From the NCBI GenBank assembly GCA_905183005.1, contig CAJJDO010000080.1, positions 401,458 to 465,457 of the forward strand: a stretch of DNA of 64,000 nucleotides. Reading direction: 5' to 3'. Position numbers and translations under genes: made by a program. Under the pieces are notes generated by a model. The model did no database searches. It had not been told where the DNA came from and saw nothing but the letters and a program-made list of their open reading frames with translations. Position 1 is the first letter of the stretch. Each line of letters starts with the position of its first letter. Below are positions 11,569 to 23,767 of this stretch, piece after piece. The stretch is from Paramecium pentaurelia. Its lineage: Eukaryota > Ciliophora > Oligohymenophorea > Peniculida > Parameciidae.

Positions 11569-13198
11569 TAAAATCTTGGATTTTTTAAATTAGATTTAAA
11601 ATTATGTGTTTCACATTTTAATATTATCTAACTGTGTGAGACAACGATAATATTAAATAAATAGAAATAACAATGCCTTCATTATAATTGAAATTAATTC
11701 AAATAAGGATTCAAAAGAGTATCATATCTCAAAAAACAAAGAAAAATATATGATCAAAATTTATAAATAGGATTTATCATATATTTTTTTTTATTTATTT
11801 TTTGATGTTATTATTTAAGTAATATGCTTTTTAATTAATATTCTGAATTATTTTTATGTTTATGATTATGTTTCAAGAAAAATATTTAAAATCAAAGTAA
11901 TTTTATGACTACAATATAATTCAAATCTATTTTAAAAGAGAAATAAGATGTAAAATATTATTAATTATATTTAAATTTGAAAACTATTATAAGTAAAATT
12001 ATCTATCTTAAACTTATTAACTATTTACATAATAATTATTTTTATTATAGATATTGTCATCTTTAACATTAGAATACGCAACTTGAAACTTCAAATATAT
12101 ATTTTATTTAATATATTTTAATATACTTCAAACTTAAATTCATTTCATAATAGTAAAAATACTGTTATTTATTCTTTACTCTATATGTATTTAATCACCC
12201 TTAGATATAGTATTTAGTATTCAAAAAGTTAAAATAAAATATAATTAGTTAGAAATCCTAAGAATAAATTATGAATATAAATAGGCTGAAATAATTTTTA
12301 TTAGCTTTTTAATTTTTATAGATATAGAATATCTTGCATCATTTTTTATTAATAATAAAGTTTAGAGTACAAACAATATTTATTCTGAGAGCATAATTTT
12401 CTTTTAATTTCAAATCCAATTTAATGAATCACTTAATTTAATGCAATTTAGATTTTATAAACTCTATCATTCACATCATTACAGTTATATTATCTATAAT
12501 TTATATTTAGGATAAACTAATGATATATAAATTTAAAGTTATATTTTTAATTCATCAATTTTTAAGTAAATATTCAATTTTAATTTGATCAATTTTTTAA
12601 CGATTGGTAATTAATATAATTATAGATTATTATTATTGTCCAAATTTGGAAATAATGATACAAAATTATATTCAAACCATACTATTTAGAATAGGATCGG
12701 CTCTAGATAGAATGCTTTATTAAGCTTTAATGTTTATAAGTTCTTTTTTTAATTTTCTAATTCTATTTTAATTTTTTAGGGATTTTAATTTTATTTTATT
12801 TTCATCTAAGTAATCAATTCATCCATTGTAATGGATAGATGAATTTATATGAAGATATATATCATTTCTTATTAGCGTAATTTACATATAGTTCATGTGA
12901 TCTTGAATAGTAGATGAAAATTGTCAAGCATCTAAGCGAGTTCTGATTCATTTATGATTGTGTGATTAGTTAATGGAATATCTATTGATTATATTGTATA
13001 TATCTTCAATTTATTTTGTTGATTATAATAGATTGATTATAGTATAAATGTATTTTTGTAAATATTACTAAATGAATGATATTTTTGATACTAACTACTA
13101 TAATATATTAAATAAATAGTATAATAATTGTAGAAGATAGAACCAAGATAATATTTATGAAATATAAATGAATTCTATAATAAATATTTAATTATTTA
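11569..13198. other. long gene-poor AT-rich interval
   Basis: About 1.6 kb without a convincing gene, long for this genome. It is dominated by A/T runs and short TGA-bounded frames. The left end is the eS6 upstream region. Near 12809-12845 an imperfect inverted repeat (ATTCATC ... GATGAAT with a CCAT/ATGG inner stem) could form a hairpin. No tRNA, snRNA or other RNA gene was recognised. Confidence 0.5.
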
Positions 13199-13496
13199 AT
13201 GGGGTGTCTACAGTCTAGAAATTAATAACTTATAGAAGAACAAAAGGAATAAGCAGGTATGAATGAATAAGATAAGAGTAAAGATAGTTTTTCTATTAAT
13301 AGATAACAATTTAGATTTGGTGAGTTGTCCATGTTCAGATAGTAATAATAGTGTGAACAAATCTACAAATAGAGTATCTATAGAAGAATGTAGAAATTCT
13401 TTTAATCGAAGTATTGATCTAATGCAAGATATCAATAAAAAATTGGAAGCATTTTCTGGAAATGATTCTGATCTATCAGATAGTGAATTATAATGA
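13199..13496 (+). CDS. small MGC-type acylated protein
   Basis: The protein begins MGCLQSRN, which fits N-terminal myristoylation at Gly2 with palmitoylation at Cys3 (the MGCxxS pattern of Src-like and SOS3-like proteins). It is about 90 residues, ends at TGA 13494-13496 and has an acidic Ser/Asp-rich C-terminus (SGNDSDLSDSEL). Two frames look coding, so one intron is needed. Candidates are a 31-nt intron at 13257-13287 or a 22-nt intron beginning GTG near 13351. The second keeps more of the polar N-terminal frame. It is likely a membrane-tethered adaptor. The stop is 34 bp from that of the convergent phosphodiesterase gene. Confidence 0.6.
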
Positions 13497-13530
13497 TATT
13501 AGTATTTTATAAGTCTTTATAGAATCATAT

Positions 13531-16500
13531 TCATGATTATTAATGTTAGTCAACGATTTCTTAATATTTTTTTATACTTAGATTGATATTTGCTAATTAT
13601 AATGACATCGCACCATCAGAGAACTGATTCAAAGATTCATAAATTGGTTTCACAATTACCTTCAAGAATCCAATCTCATTTTTGGCATATTAAACTTCAT
13701 TATCTAAATTTCTGAGATATGGAGTCTAAGCGATACCAACTATATCTTCTAATTAAGACTTTAAAATTTATATTATCAGTAATTTACTTATGCTTAAAAT
13801 TCTCTCCTTAATCTTTCGCTCCATGTCTTAGCTACTTGGTAAGACTTTGCTGCTCCAAAAAAGTCAGCCGCATGAGTCAAGAAACCACTTAATAAAAGCT
13901 TATTATCATCAGATTCTAATTATTATATAACTTCATAAGATACAAAAGATTTTTGGATCCCCTTAAGATTGACCAAATTTTATTTCAATATCATTAAGTA
14001 ATTTAAAATGATATTAATTATCAGTAGCTAGTACATTATTCACAATATATTTTCTAATCATTATTTTGTCTACTCTAGGAATAGATCCCAAAAAATCACA
14101 TTATTTTAAAGCCAATAATTTATAAGTGACTGCTATATGATGATTTTCTAATACAGATTTATCATTATATAATAAAGCCAATTTAGTCTAAGCATTAATT
14201 TAAAATAAATTATTTGTCCCAGGATGCCCTACATCATGACATAAACCTGCTAAGGTCATAGCAAATCTCTATTAATCATTAAAACAAAATCCAAATTTTT
14301 GATGATGAGCAAAAAGAAAACATCCATGCATTACATTAACTCCATGTGTAAAATTATGAAATGGATTTGCTGTTTTATTATATTTGTATTTTAAAGCAGT
14401 CAAAAAATTAATGAGTTCATTATTTTTTAATGTAAATTATTTAGTGTATTCAAGCATATCAAAGATATTATACACTATAATAAATTTATTCTTATATAAT
14501 TTCTTATTCAATAGATTGAATTCATAATCTAATAATCTTTCTTATAAATTAGGATCTATTGCTATTTTTCTTCCATCTGGATTATTCTTATCATCTTCCT
14601 CATATTTAGCTAAGAATTATTCTAATTTTTTTGATTTTTTCTTCATAGTATTATCTAGATATTTTTCTAATGCTTAATCATGAGCTTAATTGTAGACCAA
14701 ATTTAATCTCCTCATATCTTGATCTGGTAAATACATCATCAATGCTGATTATCTATAGAATTAATTGCCCATCATAAGTTTCTTAGATTTAAATGCCAAT
14801 GTTGCTCTTTATATTGTTAATAAAACTTTAACTTTGTTTCGAAAAATTTGTAATAATTCACAGAGAGGTCTTATTATAATTCAAAAATATAATAAATACC
14901 TTTTCAATTACATATAAAATAAATAAAGAGATATTTATTTAATATCTTTCTTCATTCCTCTTTCAACTTTCAAAGAAAATTTATAAAATCCATCATTAAA
15001 TTCTAAATGATCATTTTTAGATTCAATTAATTCTTTAACCATTTATATTACAATAGGGTTTTTCTCAAATATTTTATAAATAGGATCTCCAAAATAAATT
15101 TCTTTAGATAATTTGAATCGAGACCTATATATATATATGTATTTTTTATACACAAATTAATCATGATTCCATTATACAGTCATATAATATAATTATAAAT
15201 AACTGTTAAAGAATAAACACATAATCATTTCATTATGTTAAGTGACTTATTAGAAAGATTCTAATAAATTCTTTTTTTACTTCAATTTTTTATTATATTT
15301 TTTTATACTCTTCTTAAAAGTACTTTTTATTTTTTCTTTCAATTATATGGAAAGGTTGCCTTCCATATCTATATAAACACAATCCCATTCCCTTTTAAAA
15401 TTTAATAATAAATAATTCTTAACTTTTTATTACAACTATTAACCTTAATAATCTATCTAACTAATCAAAATTTACAAATTAAATTATTTCATTATCTAAA
15501 TTAAAATGTTAAAGAGCAGTTTGTAAATTAAAATGTTTATAGTCTTTGAAACTAATTATAAAATTTCCATTCTAATAGTCTATTATTTTTTTAATCCTAC
15601 AATTTAATTTCCTTGTATGATAATTGAAATAATATGATTGTACAGAAAAGTAATTAGGAAATACTATTTAAATGAACTATTGATTTTTTCAGTAAAAGTA
15701 AAAAAAATTACATCATTATTTGATATTACATAAAATTGTGGTAATTTTTCTATTTTTAATAAAGTAACATATTCTGCTGAAGTCTCGAATAATTAATTAG
15801 ATAATTGTGATTTTGTAAATTATCGTATATTTTAAGCTTCTTTAATTGTAATTGATTCAAAATTATTTGTAAGTATTTGACATTGATCATCTTATGTAAA
15901 TTATAGTAATGTAAATTCATTAATATAATATTGCTTAAGAATTAATCTAATTAGATCCTTTACTTCCTGTTTATGATGTTGTGCAATATAACATTCCTTA
16001 TAGATTTGATTGATATCTTACTAAGATGAAATTAAGATTCATTTTTACCTTAATATCACGATAAAACTCCTTAATTTTATTCTTGAATGATTTACATATA
16101 TAGTCAATAGAATCACTAATTATAATGATTAGATAACTTACAAATAAGATTTAATGATGTTTTCATTTACATTTTGAGTATCTAACATTTTCGATATTTA
16201 ATCTATAAAGTCTCTTTATGATAAACCATTCTCATAGGATATAAGTAATTGCTTTAATTTTGGATCATCCTTAGCAGCATGATCACAAAGTCGAGAATAT
16301 TAGTCTGATGTTATTAGGGCTTAGTTTTTCAGCTAAATTAACAAGAAAGTTAATCGGCTGGATTGAGACAAATAACTCATTTTTAATAATATTTGAATTT
16401 GGAAAAGATTTTAATTTTATACTTTTTATGAAATGCTTATACTTCTAATTTATATTCATGATCATATAACAAGAGATTATTAATTTAAAGAAGGATTGTC

Positions 16501-17408
16501 TTATACATCATCATTTTCTATAATGGATGTTTTATTTAAATCCTTAGCCCATTGTATATCTTCTTTTAACTCAATCATTTACTTTTAATACTTATATCCT
16601 CTCTGAATATATTCTTTGTATTCTGGATTGAGTTCTTCGAAAATATTCAAAACTTAATATAACAAATTTCTTGTGAATTGGTAACTCTTAATTAATATAA
16701 AGATAAAATAACATACTTTCTACCAATTTTCAGGAGCCAATATTTTAAATATCCTGTTTGTATCAATGTACTTTGATAAGGAACTAACCTTCTCACCAAC
16801 CATCAGGATTAATCTACTTACTTGTAATATGAGAGTTACAAAAAGTGATGCTATCTATTTTTATTAGAATTGCTAATCATACTAGAACTAAGGGGAATAT
16901 CCAATCTGAAAACTTAGAAAAGATCACCACTGTTATTGATTAAACAAGAAATGTCACTACAAAGCAAAATTTAAATACAGAATACAATATAGGTATATAG
17001 ATGAAACTGTCTAAGCATATAGTATTTATTACCTAAATAAAATACATTCACACCCAATACTGCTGATATAATACGAGCACTCAAAACAACTGCAAATGAT
17101 GCTCCAAAAGCAACCAATTCAAGTAGTGCATATAATAAATAACTGAATAGCAATAGAGAATCAAATTTGAAGACTGTATCATAATAATTTAAGACAAGAT
17201 ATAGAGATAAAGCTTTTGTTGTAAAGTTAAGGAAAGTCATAAATATTTCTATCTTTTCAATATTATCCAATTTATCAAGTGTATCATTTAATACAGCTTA
17301 AATGTCGATATGTTCAGCTTTATGATGATCCATATCATGGATAAGAATTTGTTTTCCTTCCCAATCCTTTCCTATTAAAAGTTCTTAGTTATCCTATTCT
17401 TTATTCAT
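13531..17408 (-). CDS. membrane class I cyclic-nucleotide phosphodiesterase
   Basis: This enzyme hydrolyses cAMP and/or cGMP. It starts at ATG 17408 and ends at TGA 13531-13533, giving roughly 1,200 residues after small introns. The N-terminal ~90 residues are soluble, followed by a cluster of hydrophobic segments (about 16900-17260) that anchors it in a membrane. The middle (14950-16800) is a mixed region with sensor-like stretches. The C-terminal catalytic domain has HNFTHGVNV, HDVGHPGTNN (about 14210-14240), SVLENHH and the metal-binding HAADF. The usual LATDM appears as LATDN. Membrane-anchored phosphodiesterases are expanded in ciliates and apicomplexans, probably to shape cilia-associated cyclic-nucleotide signals. 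Exon boundaries in the middle are unverified. Confidence 0.88.
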
Positions 17409-17473
17409 TAAAATATAAATAATTATTTTTTTAATTCATTATTAGGTAATTTCAATTCTAAAAATTAAAAATA

Positions 17474-17719
17474 TCAGTAATGTATTACATTTGTTAAACG
17501 AATATATATGTGAAATTTTTTATAGCCCTTGTTATACTTTAAAATTATAATATCAGACCAAAATAACTTTTTATAGGTCAAAATAAATACATTTCTAAAC
17601 AATTGATATAAATTTAATATTTCACATAATATGTATGGCTCATAAGGAGAAATAGGAACTAATGTAAACTTTAATAAATGGACAATCACTTTTAGTAGGG
17701 TATTAGAAACTTCAAGCAT
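17474..17719 (-). CDS. small ORF, 81 aa
   Basis: This frame runs from ATG 17719 to TGA 17474-17476 without any TAA, TAG or TGA inside, which is unusual by chance in such AT-rich DNA. The protein has alternating hydrophobic and basic segments and no recognised motif. It lies just upstream of the phosphodiesterase start on the same strand. It may be a small gene, the last exon of a gene I cannot see, or a remnant. Confidence 0.35.
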   Translation of the reverse strand: MLEVSNTLLKVIVHLLKFTLVPISPYEPYILCEILNLYQLFRNVFILTYKKLFWSDIIILKYNKGYKKFHIYIRLTNVIHY

Positions 17720-18105
17720 CTAAAGGCATCAATTATTTGAACTATTTAAAAGTATATTCCAATTGTAATCAATTATAGAACTCGTAAATCATCATATTTG
17801 TATTTTTATATTTAGTATCTTTGATCAATATATCAATTATTTATTATTATTAAATTCAATCATAAATAGATTTTGATTTAATTACTTTAATATCAAAATT
17901 TTTGAAACTAAATAAATTTAATAATAACTTTTTGTGTGTTTTTTCAATTAGAAAATTTGAAGGAACTATTTTAAACAAAAAAATTATAAATTATAAAGAT
18001 TAAATATAATATTTTTATTGTTTAAATTGTAAAATAAACATAATTGATTTTCCTAAATGATTAACTAATCTAATATTAATGTTAAATAATAAGAGATTGT
18101 TTAAA
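17720..18105. other. AT-rich spacer
   Basis: Runs of A/T with frequent TGA in all frames. I see no gene, RNA or repeat here. Confidence 0.5.
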
Positions 18106-18447
18106 ATGGTTAATTCAATTGATTTATCAAAAATTCAGTTATTTTTTATTAGAAATGATATTAAATCTCTCGAATTTCTCTTAAATTTGATTTATTAAAT
18201 TTCACATTCAAAGCTCTTTCTTAATTTATAAAAAGTCTTTTAAAATTCTTTCTAATTGATATAACAAAATGAATGTATAATTAAGGTTTTATTTTAATTA
18301 ATTAGAATTGAGGATAGAAGTCCATTATAGAGTTTAATACTTTATTGGAATGATGAATAACAAATTCTCCATTAAAAAAAATATAAATACATCCTAATAA
18401 GATTACTTATGAATAATTTAATAAGTGGGGATTAATTAAGAAAATGA
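18106..18447 (+). CDS. hypothetical protein, 113 aa
   Basis: This open frame runs from ATG 18106 to TGA 18445-18447. The product looks like an alpha-helical soluble protein with Leu/Ile/Gln heptad-like spacing, and many glutamines are TAA or TAG. No family is recognised. It is convergent with the RAMP4 gene, 92 bp between stops. The protein-like composition is the main support. Confidence 0.4.
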
Positions 18448-18539
18448 ATACTATGATGAATGCTTGAAAAGATAATAACTACATTAGATTTTAGTTTCTG
18501 TATTCTTAAAATAAAACATTGATATAGCAAATATATAGA

Positions 18540-18825
18540 TCAAACATCTTATCCACTTGAAGCTACATTGAGTATTTGAAACAAGGCTTTTTTTAAATAA
18601 ATAATAATTATTACCTGATCCAACTACTACAAACAAGAATACTCCTAATAATATTGGACCCACTGGTAGATTTTCTTCTTTTTTCTATTACAATATTAAC
18701 ATTCAATTATATTACAATCAATGATTTTGGAACCTTTCCTTATTTATGAATGTTTCCTTAATAGTTTTGGCTTCTCAATTTCATTGTTTAAGCAGATGGC
18801 TATGATATATAAGAATGAGTACCAT
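18540..18825 (-). CDS. SERP1: RAMP4/SERP1 stress-associated ER protein
   Basis: RAMP4 is a tail-anchored protein of the Sec61 translocon that stabilises nascent membrane proteins under ER stress. The gene starts at ATG 18825 and ends at TGA 18540-18542. Three introns were read: 18800-18822 directly after the start codon, 18685-18715 and 18587-18614; the last appears to end in AAG. The ~65-residue product has a polar N-terminus with an NIHKQGKVPKS segment matching the family's NITQRGNV motif. It then has the diagnostic VGPILLGVFLFVVVGSG membrane helix followed by LFQIL. Size and motif order match the family closely. A start-codon-adjacent intron makes this gene invisible to simple ORF calling. 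Confidence 0.9.
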
Positions 18826-19169
18826 CTTGATATTTTTCTAGTTTTAATATTTTTATTAATCAAATCACGCGTGTAATTGTTATTAGTTTAATATATAAAA
18901 TATATATATCTATATATATGAAAATTAATAAAATGAACCTTATTATTTAATTTCTGAAGAATATTTTCATAATATATTTGATTACTTATAGATATTAAAG
19001 AAAATAACTTGAATGATCTATTAGTTTATTTTTAATAAATGGTTTCATTTCTTTGTATGATTCTTATTTTATTGATCTGCTATATATTTTGAAATTTAAT
19101 TTTGAAGAAGAAGAAGTAAAAGAATATATTGATTTTACTAGGTATGTAAATGATTTTTAATTGCTTATA
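18826..19169. other. spacer with CACGCGTG palindrome
   Basis: This spacer lies between the 5' end of the RAMP4 gene and the 3' end of the secreted protein gene. An 8-bp palindrome CACGCGTG at 18866-18873 stands out because CG dinucleotides are rare here. It contains ACGCGT, the core of MBF/E2F-type sites in other eukaryotes. A regulatory role is only a guess. Confidence 0.35.
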
Positions 19170-19509
19170 TCAATCTGTTTCTTATAGAAATCCTGCATCT
19201 CTTTTAGGGAATGAATTACATGAATCAACATGAATTTCGCTAAAGTTTATTATAATATAAAATATATTACAATCCAGTTCTGCAGCTCCAAACATCATGT
19301 AGTTTTTCATCCTATAAACACCAATGTCTTTAACAACATTATGATTTATGTAATCCTGCACAAACATGACCATCTGCTCTTTTACAATCTTTATGGCAAT
19401 CATTATTTTCAATTGATGATCTCACCCATTTTTTGTCATTACTTGTAATGGGAGGAGCCATTGAGGCAGAAACAATTGTGACTATCAAAAGAACTAATAA
19501 TAATCTCAT
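19170..19509 (-). CDS. small secreted Cys-rich protein
   Basis: The gene starts at ATG 19509 and ends at TGA 19170-19172, with one 31-nt intron (19240-19270). The first ~18 residues (MRLLLVLLIVTIVSASM) form a clear signal peptide. The mature part of about 85 residues contains at least eight cysteines in a CHKDC ... VCAG ... CCQRHWC ... SC ... SC pattern, suggesting a disulfide-bonded extracellular or surface protein. It is not a match to any fold I can name. It could be a secreted peptide, a trichocyst or surface component, or a defence-type peptide. Unspliced reading gives misleading overlapping frames on both strands. Confidence 0.75.
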
Positions 19510-19944
19510 TTCCGTTTTTATGTTATTTATTATATATATTATAAATCTAGAAGACTCTACAAAACTCTATGCCATTAAATACAAATTTCTATAAAATTTT
19601 AAGAGAAACAACTTATTTTAATATTTTACTATTATTGGTATACTCATTTAAATTATAATATGATACCATGCACACTTATGAATTTCACTTAAAATAAATG
19701 AAATAGAAAATAACTGTCTATTATTTATACAAATAATAGATCTATCTCACTATATAAATATAATTTTTTTATGAATTTGGATTAATACTTAGCAGTAGAA
19801 ACTCATTTGAATTAAAATTATAAAATAAGTAATCTTATTCATCTAAAAAGCCATAATCTATTTATTTCTTCTTTTTAATAAATAATTAAACATAAAATAT
19901 CAATTATGAATAGGCAGACTCCAGAAACAATCAAAACGACAAAA
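19510..19944. other. spacer upstream of secreted gene
   Basis: AT-rich DNA with a short plus-strand open frame beginning near 19901. That frame overlaps the more convincing minus-strand frame to its right. No supported feature. Confidence 0.4.
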
Positions 19945-20400
19945 TCAAATAGTTCTAATAACACATTTTTTTATTTTACGGTTGAGAAAATCGATTTTAG
20001 CAATCCCAGACGAATGCTATATTTTAAGGCATAATTAGCTCATAGAATAGCTAAAAAGTGAAGTATGTTAATATTTATCTATACTAGACTTTTGCCAAAT
20101 CCATATCCAATTTTGATCTGATGATATTATGATTATCAGATAACATAATATATAAAATACAATCAAGCATTTGATCAACATTTTGCTGTTTTTCTATTTG
20201 TTCTTTTAAAATATTGTTGTTTAGTCTTATAGAAACAAATTGCTACAAAATAGCAATTAGAGAATTTCCAATTAGCTTGAATAAGTAATTTAAATATACC
20301 TCAAATGTATAGGTTGAGATAATAAGTATCTTATTAATTGAGAAGAATCTATAGGCTATTAAAGAGTTAATGTATAAATATTAAAATGAAGAATGGATTA
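19945..20400 (-). CDS. uncertain minus-strand gene
   Basis: The minus strand has a protein-like stretch with the segments ILKEQIEKQQNVDQM and NIIRSKLDMDLAKV, which look like an amphipathic helix. A possible 34-nt intron near 20045-20080 leads to a basic C-terminus ending at TGA 19945-19947. The N-terminal side is hydrophobic and no ATG was found in frame, so the start is unknown. A competing plus-strand frame (ATG near 19901) covers part of it. It may be a small gene or a remnant. Confidence 0.3.
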
Positions 20401-20567
20401 AAAACAGGTTGTGACTCGAACGAAAATTTTTAAAAATTCACATATACATTTAAATAAATTTATGATTAATGTTACATAGTTATTTATTTTAACTTGTTAT
20501 TATATTATCTCTGAAAATAATCCAATTTAACACATTCACTTCAAATTAATAATTATTCAAAAACTCA

Positions 20568-21279
20568 ATGAGTGTCTAGAAGGATATAAAGATATTAGAA
20601 ACTGGAGAAGCGTTATTGAATATTTTGCAGAAATTTTTTGCGATTAACATTATATTCAAAAGGATGTAAAATAATTTCACTTTAAGTAGAGATAAACTGA
20701 AAAATCGAAGAAATACAAATAAAATAAATATTTGTGTTTAATTTATATTAATCAAGGCATTTCTTAATCTTATCAATATTTTAAACACTACAGAAGAATT
20801 AATTTATTTTTCAAACATAAATTAAAAATGTTTCCATAAAACAATTAGGAAATTAAATTAAACAATCTATCAATCTAACTGATAATTATCTTGATAAATT
20901 CTCTCCATTTTATTTAAAACATAAAAAAATCTTTCTAAAATTTAATATAAAAAGGAAATGCATTAAATAATATACTATGATTGATATTAGTCGAATCAAA
21001 TAAATATTTGAAACAAAGACTTAAAAGATAGTAGATTTATTAAATTAATTAATATCAAAGATAAATTAAATAAAATTGAATAGGAAATCAATTGATCATA
21101 ATCTTAGATCAAAAAAGTTAAAAAGATTAAATAATTAAAAATTTAATTTTATTAACTTCCACTCCAAATCACATTATTTCACTAAGTTTTATTAAAGTTT
21201 AGTTATCATAAAAATTTATAATGAATTAGTTTAATTGATAAGCATCTCATTAATGATTTTAAATATTATCAAATTTTGA
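20568..21279 (+). CDS. uncertain multi-exon ORF
   Basis: From ATG 20568 a protein-like frame begins MSVQKDIKILETGEALL and runs about 50 residues. After that, more than one frame remains open, and at least one frame change (intron) around 20690-20890 is required to reach the basic, helical C-terminal frame that ends at TGA 21277-21279. No motif is recognised. Gene boundaries are approximate and the exons unresolved. Confidence 0.3.
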
Positions 21280-21910
21280 TCCATTGAATCTATTATTTTT
21301 ATTATGAATGCTATGGCTTTTTATTCGTTAATAATAATTCAAATCAAAAATTTTAACAATTATATTTATGAAATCTAAATTTTGTTAATCTAAATTAATA
21401 ATTAATAGAATAATCGCTTTTTTAATTTTAGATATTTTATAATTAATAAAAATTCTGATTGATTTATCTATTCTATTCTAATGACATATAGAATTTAATC
21501 ACAAAATATAGATTTTTTCAAATTCAAATAAAATAAAATTTTCAAATTAATACAATTTAAGAAAAATTACATTAAACATGATTTTACTGACTTTATCGTA
21601 ATTTATAAAATTTATCAGAACTTACAAGAGGCAGTAGTAAAGATATAATTTACAAAAAAAGCAACAATATAACTGCATAATCTTGTGAATTATATTTGAT
21701 TTTATTTTTAAGTTAGTTTAATTTTAGCTTTAAATGTGTGTAATAAAATACTGTTATAAGAATGTTAAAATGAGTTATTTAATTTATCAGTATTAATTAT
21801 TTTTAGCCTATAACAATAGGTATCATTTAAACATAAACTAAGATTGGAATTCTTTGAAATTTTCAATTTTTTCATATATCAAATTAATTAATTTTAGTAA
21901 ATATTTATAA
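21280..21910. other. AT-rich upstream region of MORN gene
   Basis: About 630 bp of AT-rich sequence without a supported gene or RNA. Confidence 0.4.
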
Positions 21911-22952
21911 ATGGGGGCTTGTAGTGGAATATGTGGATAAAGCAATACAGATCACACAATAGTTAATGCAAATCATGCAAATCAATCAGATGTGGAGTAA
22001 TAAATTGATTAAGGCCTCAAAGGATCAGGCCATTCAATCAGATAGTCTCAACAATCTTCAGATGTGAATGTTCCTTAAGTTCATTAGGAGAATGATTATT
22101 ATGAATAACTAAAGCGATCAAATTAGAGGTTTGAAGAAATAAAAACTTAATTACAACATGATTCTTTTCTTGAAAAATGCGAACCGGTCACTCTAGAAAC
22201 AGGAGCAATTTATACTGGATAGTGGAAAGATGAATAAAGAAATGGGTGGGGAAGATAAGTTTGGCCAGATTAATCAGTATATGAGGGAGAATGGGTTAAT
22301 GATAAGGCTTGTGGTAGAGGTAAGTTAATACATGCAGATGGAGATATTTATGATGGTGAATGGGCTAATGATAAAGCTAATGGTTTTGGAAGGTATTATC
22401 ATAGTAATGGAGCAACATATCAAGGATAATGGAAAGATGACAAATAAGAAGGATTTGGTGAAGAAACTTGGCCAGATGGATCTAAATACAAAGGATAGTA
22501 TATAGATGGTAAAAAGCATGGTAAAGGAAGATTAGAATTTATTGATGGTTCCTTTTATGATGGAGAATTTTAAGCAAATGATATCCATGGGAAAGGTATG
22601 GAATTATATTTATTTATTTAGGTTTGTATGTTTGGGCTGACAAGAGGTAATATAATGGAGATTGGTATAAGAATAAAATGCATGGATATGGATTAACTAA
22701 ATGGCCTGATGGTAGATCTTATGAGGGAGAGTAAATTATTAAATTTAATATATTATTAGATATAAAGAAGATAAAAAACATGGGCATGGTACCTTTATTT
22801 GGAGTGATGGTAGAAAATATATTGGTTAATGGGTTGATGGAAAATAATAAGGTTAAGGAGTCTTTATTAAATCAGATGGGACAACAAAACGAGGTGAATG
22901 GGCAGATGGTAAGAGAATTAAATGGATAGATGTTTAAAAAGACAGTTAATGA
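21911..22952 (+). CDS. acylated MORN-repeat protein
   Basis: The protein starts MGACSGICG, a strong N-myristoylation plus cysteine-palmitoylation signal. Residues of about 90 onward contain roughly eight to ten MORN repeats of ~23 residues (patterns such as YTGQWKDEQRNGWG and YDGEWANDKANGFG). MORN arrays bind membranes or act as extended scaffolds, and in protists are common in cilia and cortical structures. Introns at 22596-22621 (26 nt) and 22731-22759 (29 nt) are needed for frame. The TGA is at 22950-22952. The ~330-residue product has no kinase or other catalytic domain, so a membrane-tethered scaffold is the best inference. An antisense frame at 22325-22519 is a shadow. Confidence 0.92.
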
Positions 22953-23767
22953 TCTGACATTTAATATTTATGATTTATTATTAAACTACTCTTTATTTAC
23001 ATTTCATAGTTTTTAATATCATTATACTAAATTCACTACTTTTTAATTAAGCAAATAATACAAATTTTATAGTAAATAATTCAAATGGTTCTTTTCTAAA
23101 TATATGATATTTAAATCAATTATTAACTAATATGTTCTTATTCTATTTATTTTGTTCTTTCTGATTTAAATTTATTCCTTTTTATTTAATTAAATAGAGA
23201 AGACTTTAACATATATAATTAAAATTGTAAATTTGGCTTTAATTTATTTATTCTATATAAAATGAGGAGTTCAAATACATCAAAATTCAAGCTTTGATTT
23301 TTTTGTTCTGTTTAAATATCTCTTATTTTTTAATTTTTGGACATAAAACTATTACTTTTAAGTAATGTTTCAAATAATAAAATCTCTCATTAAATCTTAT
23401 ATGTAATTAATATATTGATTAAGATAAGTAAATATAATAGTTAACCATTAAGAAATAGAAAAAAAGAGTGTATATTTAATTTATTTAATTATTTTGTCCT
23501 CTTAATAGGTTGCTAACATATATGTATTTAAGGCTAATAATAACTAAGTTGAAAATAATAATTTTAAATTTAAAAAACTTTAAAATGAATATAAAACTTA
23601 TTTATATAAACTATTATTTAAATAATAATTTTTCACTGAAGATTCATAAAATTTCATAATATGTTTCATTTAATATATTTAATAATATTTTACTTGAAAT
23701 ACATATTAGTTAATGATGTAAATAATTTCTTAATAATTTGAGTTTAATTAATAACTCATAAAAATAA
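22953..23767. other. AT-rich spacer
   Basis: About 815 bp with A/T runs and no frame that looks like a protein on either strand. No RNA gene was recognised. Confidence 0.45.

Noticed and set aside
20408..20436. Possible tRNA T-loop (GTTCGAGTC on the minus strand)
   Set aside because: The flanking bases do not pair into a T-stem and no D-arm or anticodon arm could be drawn.
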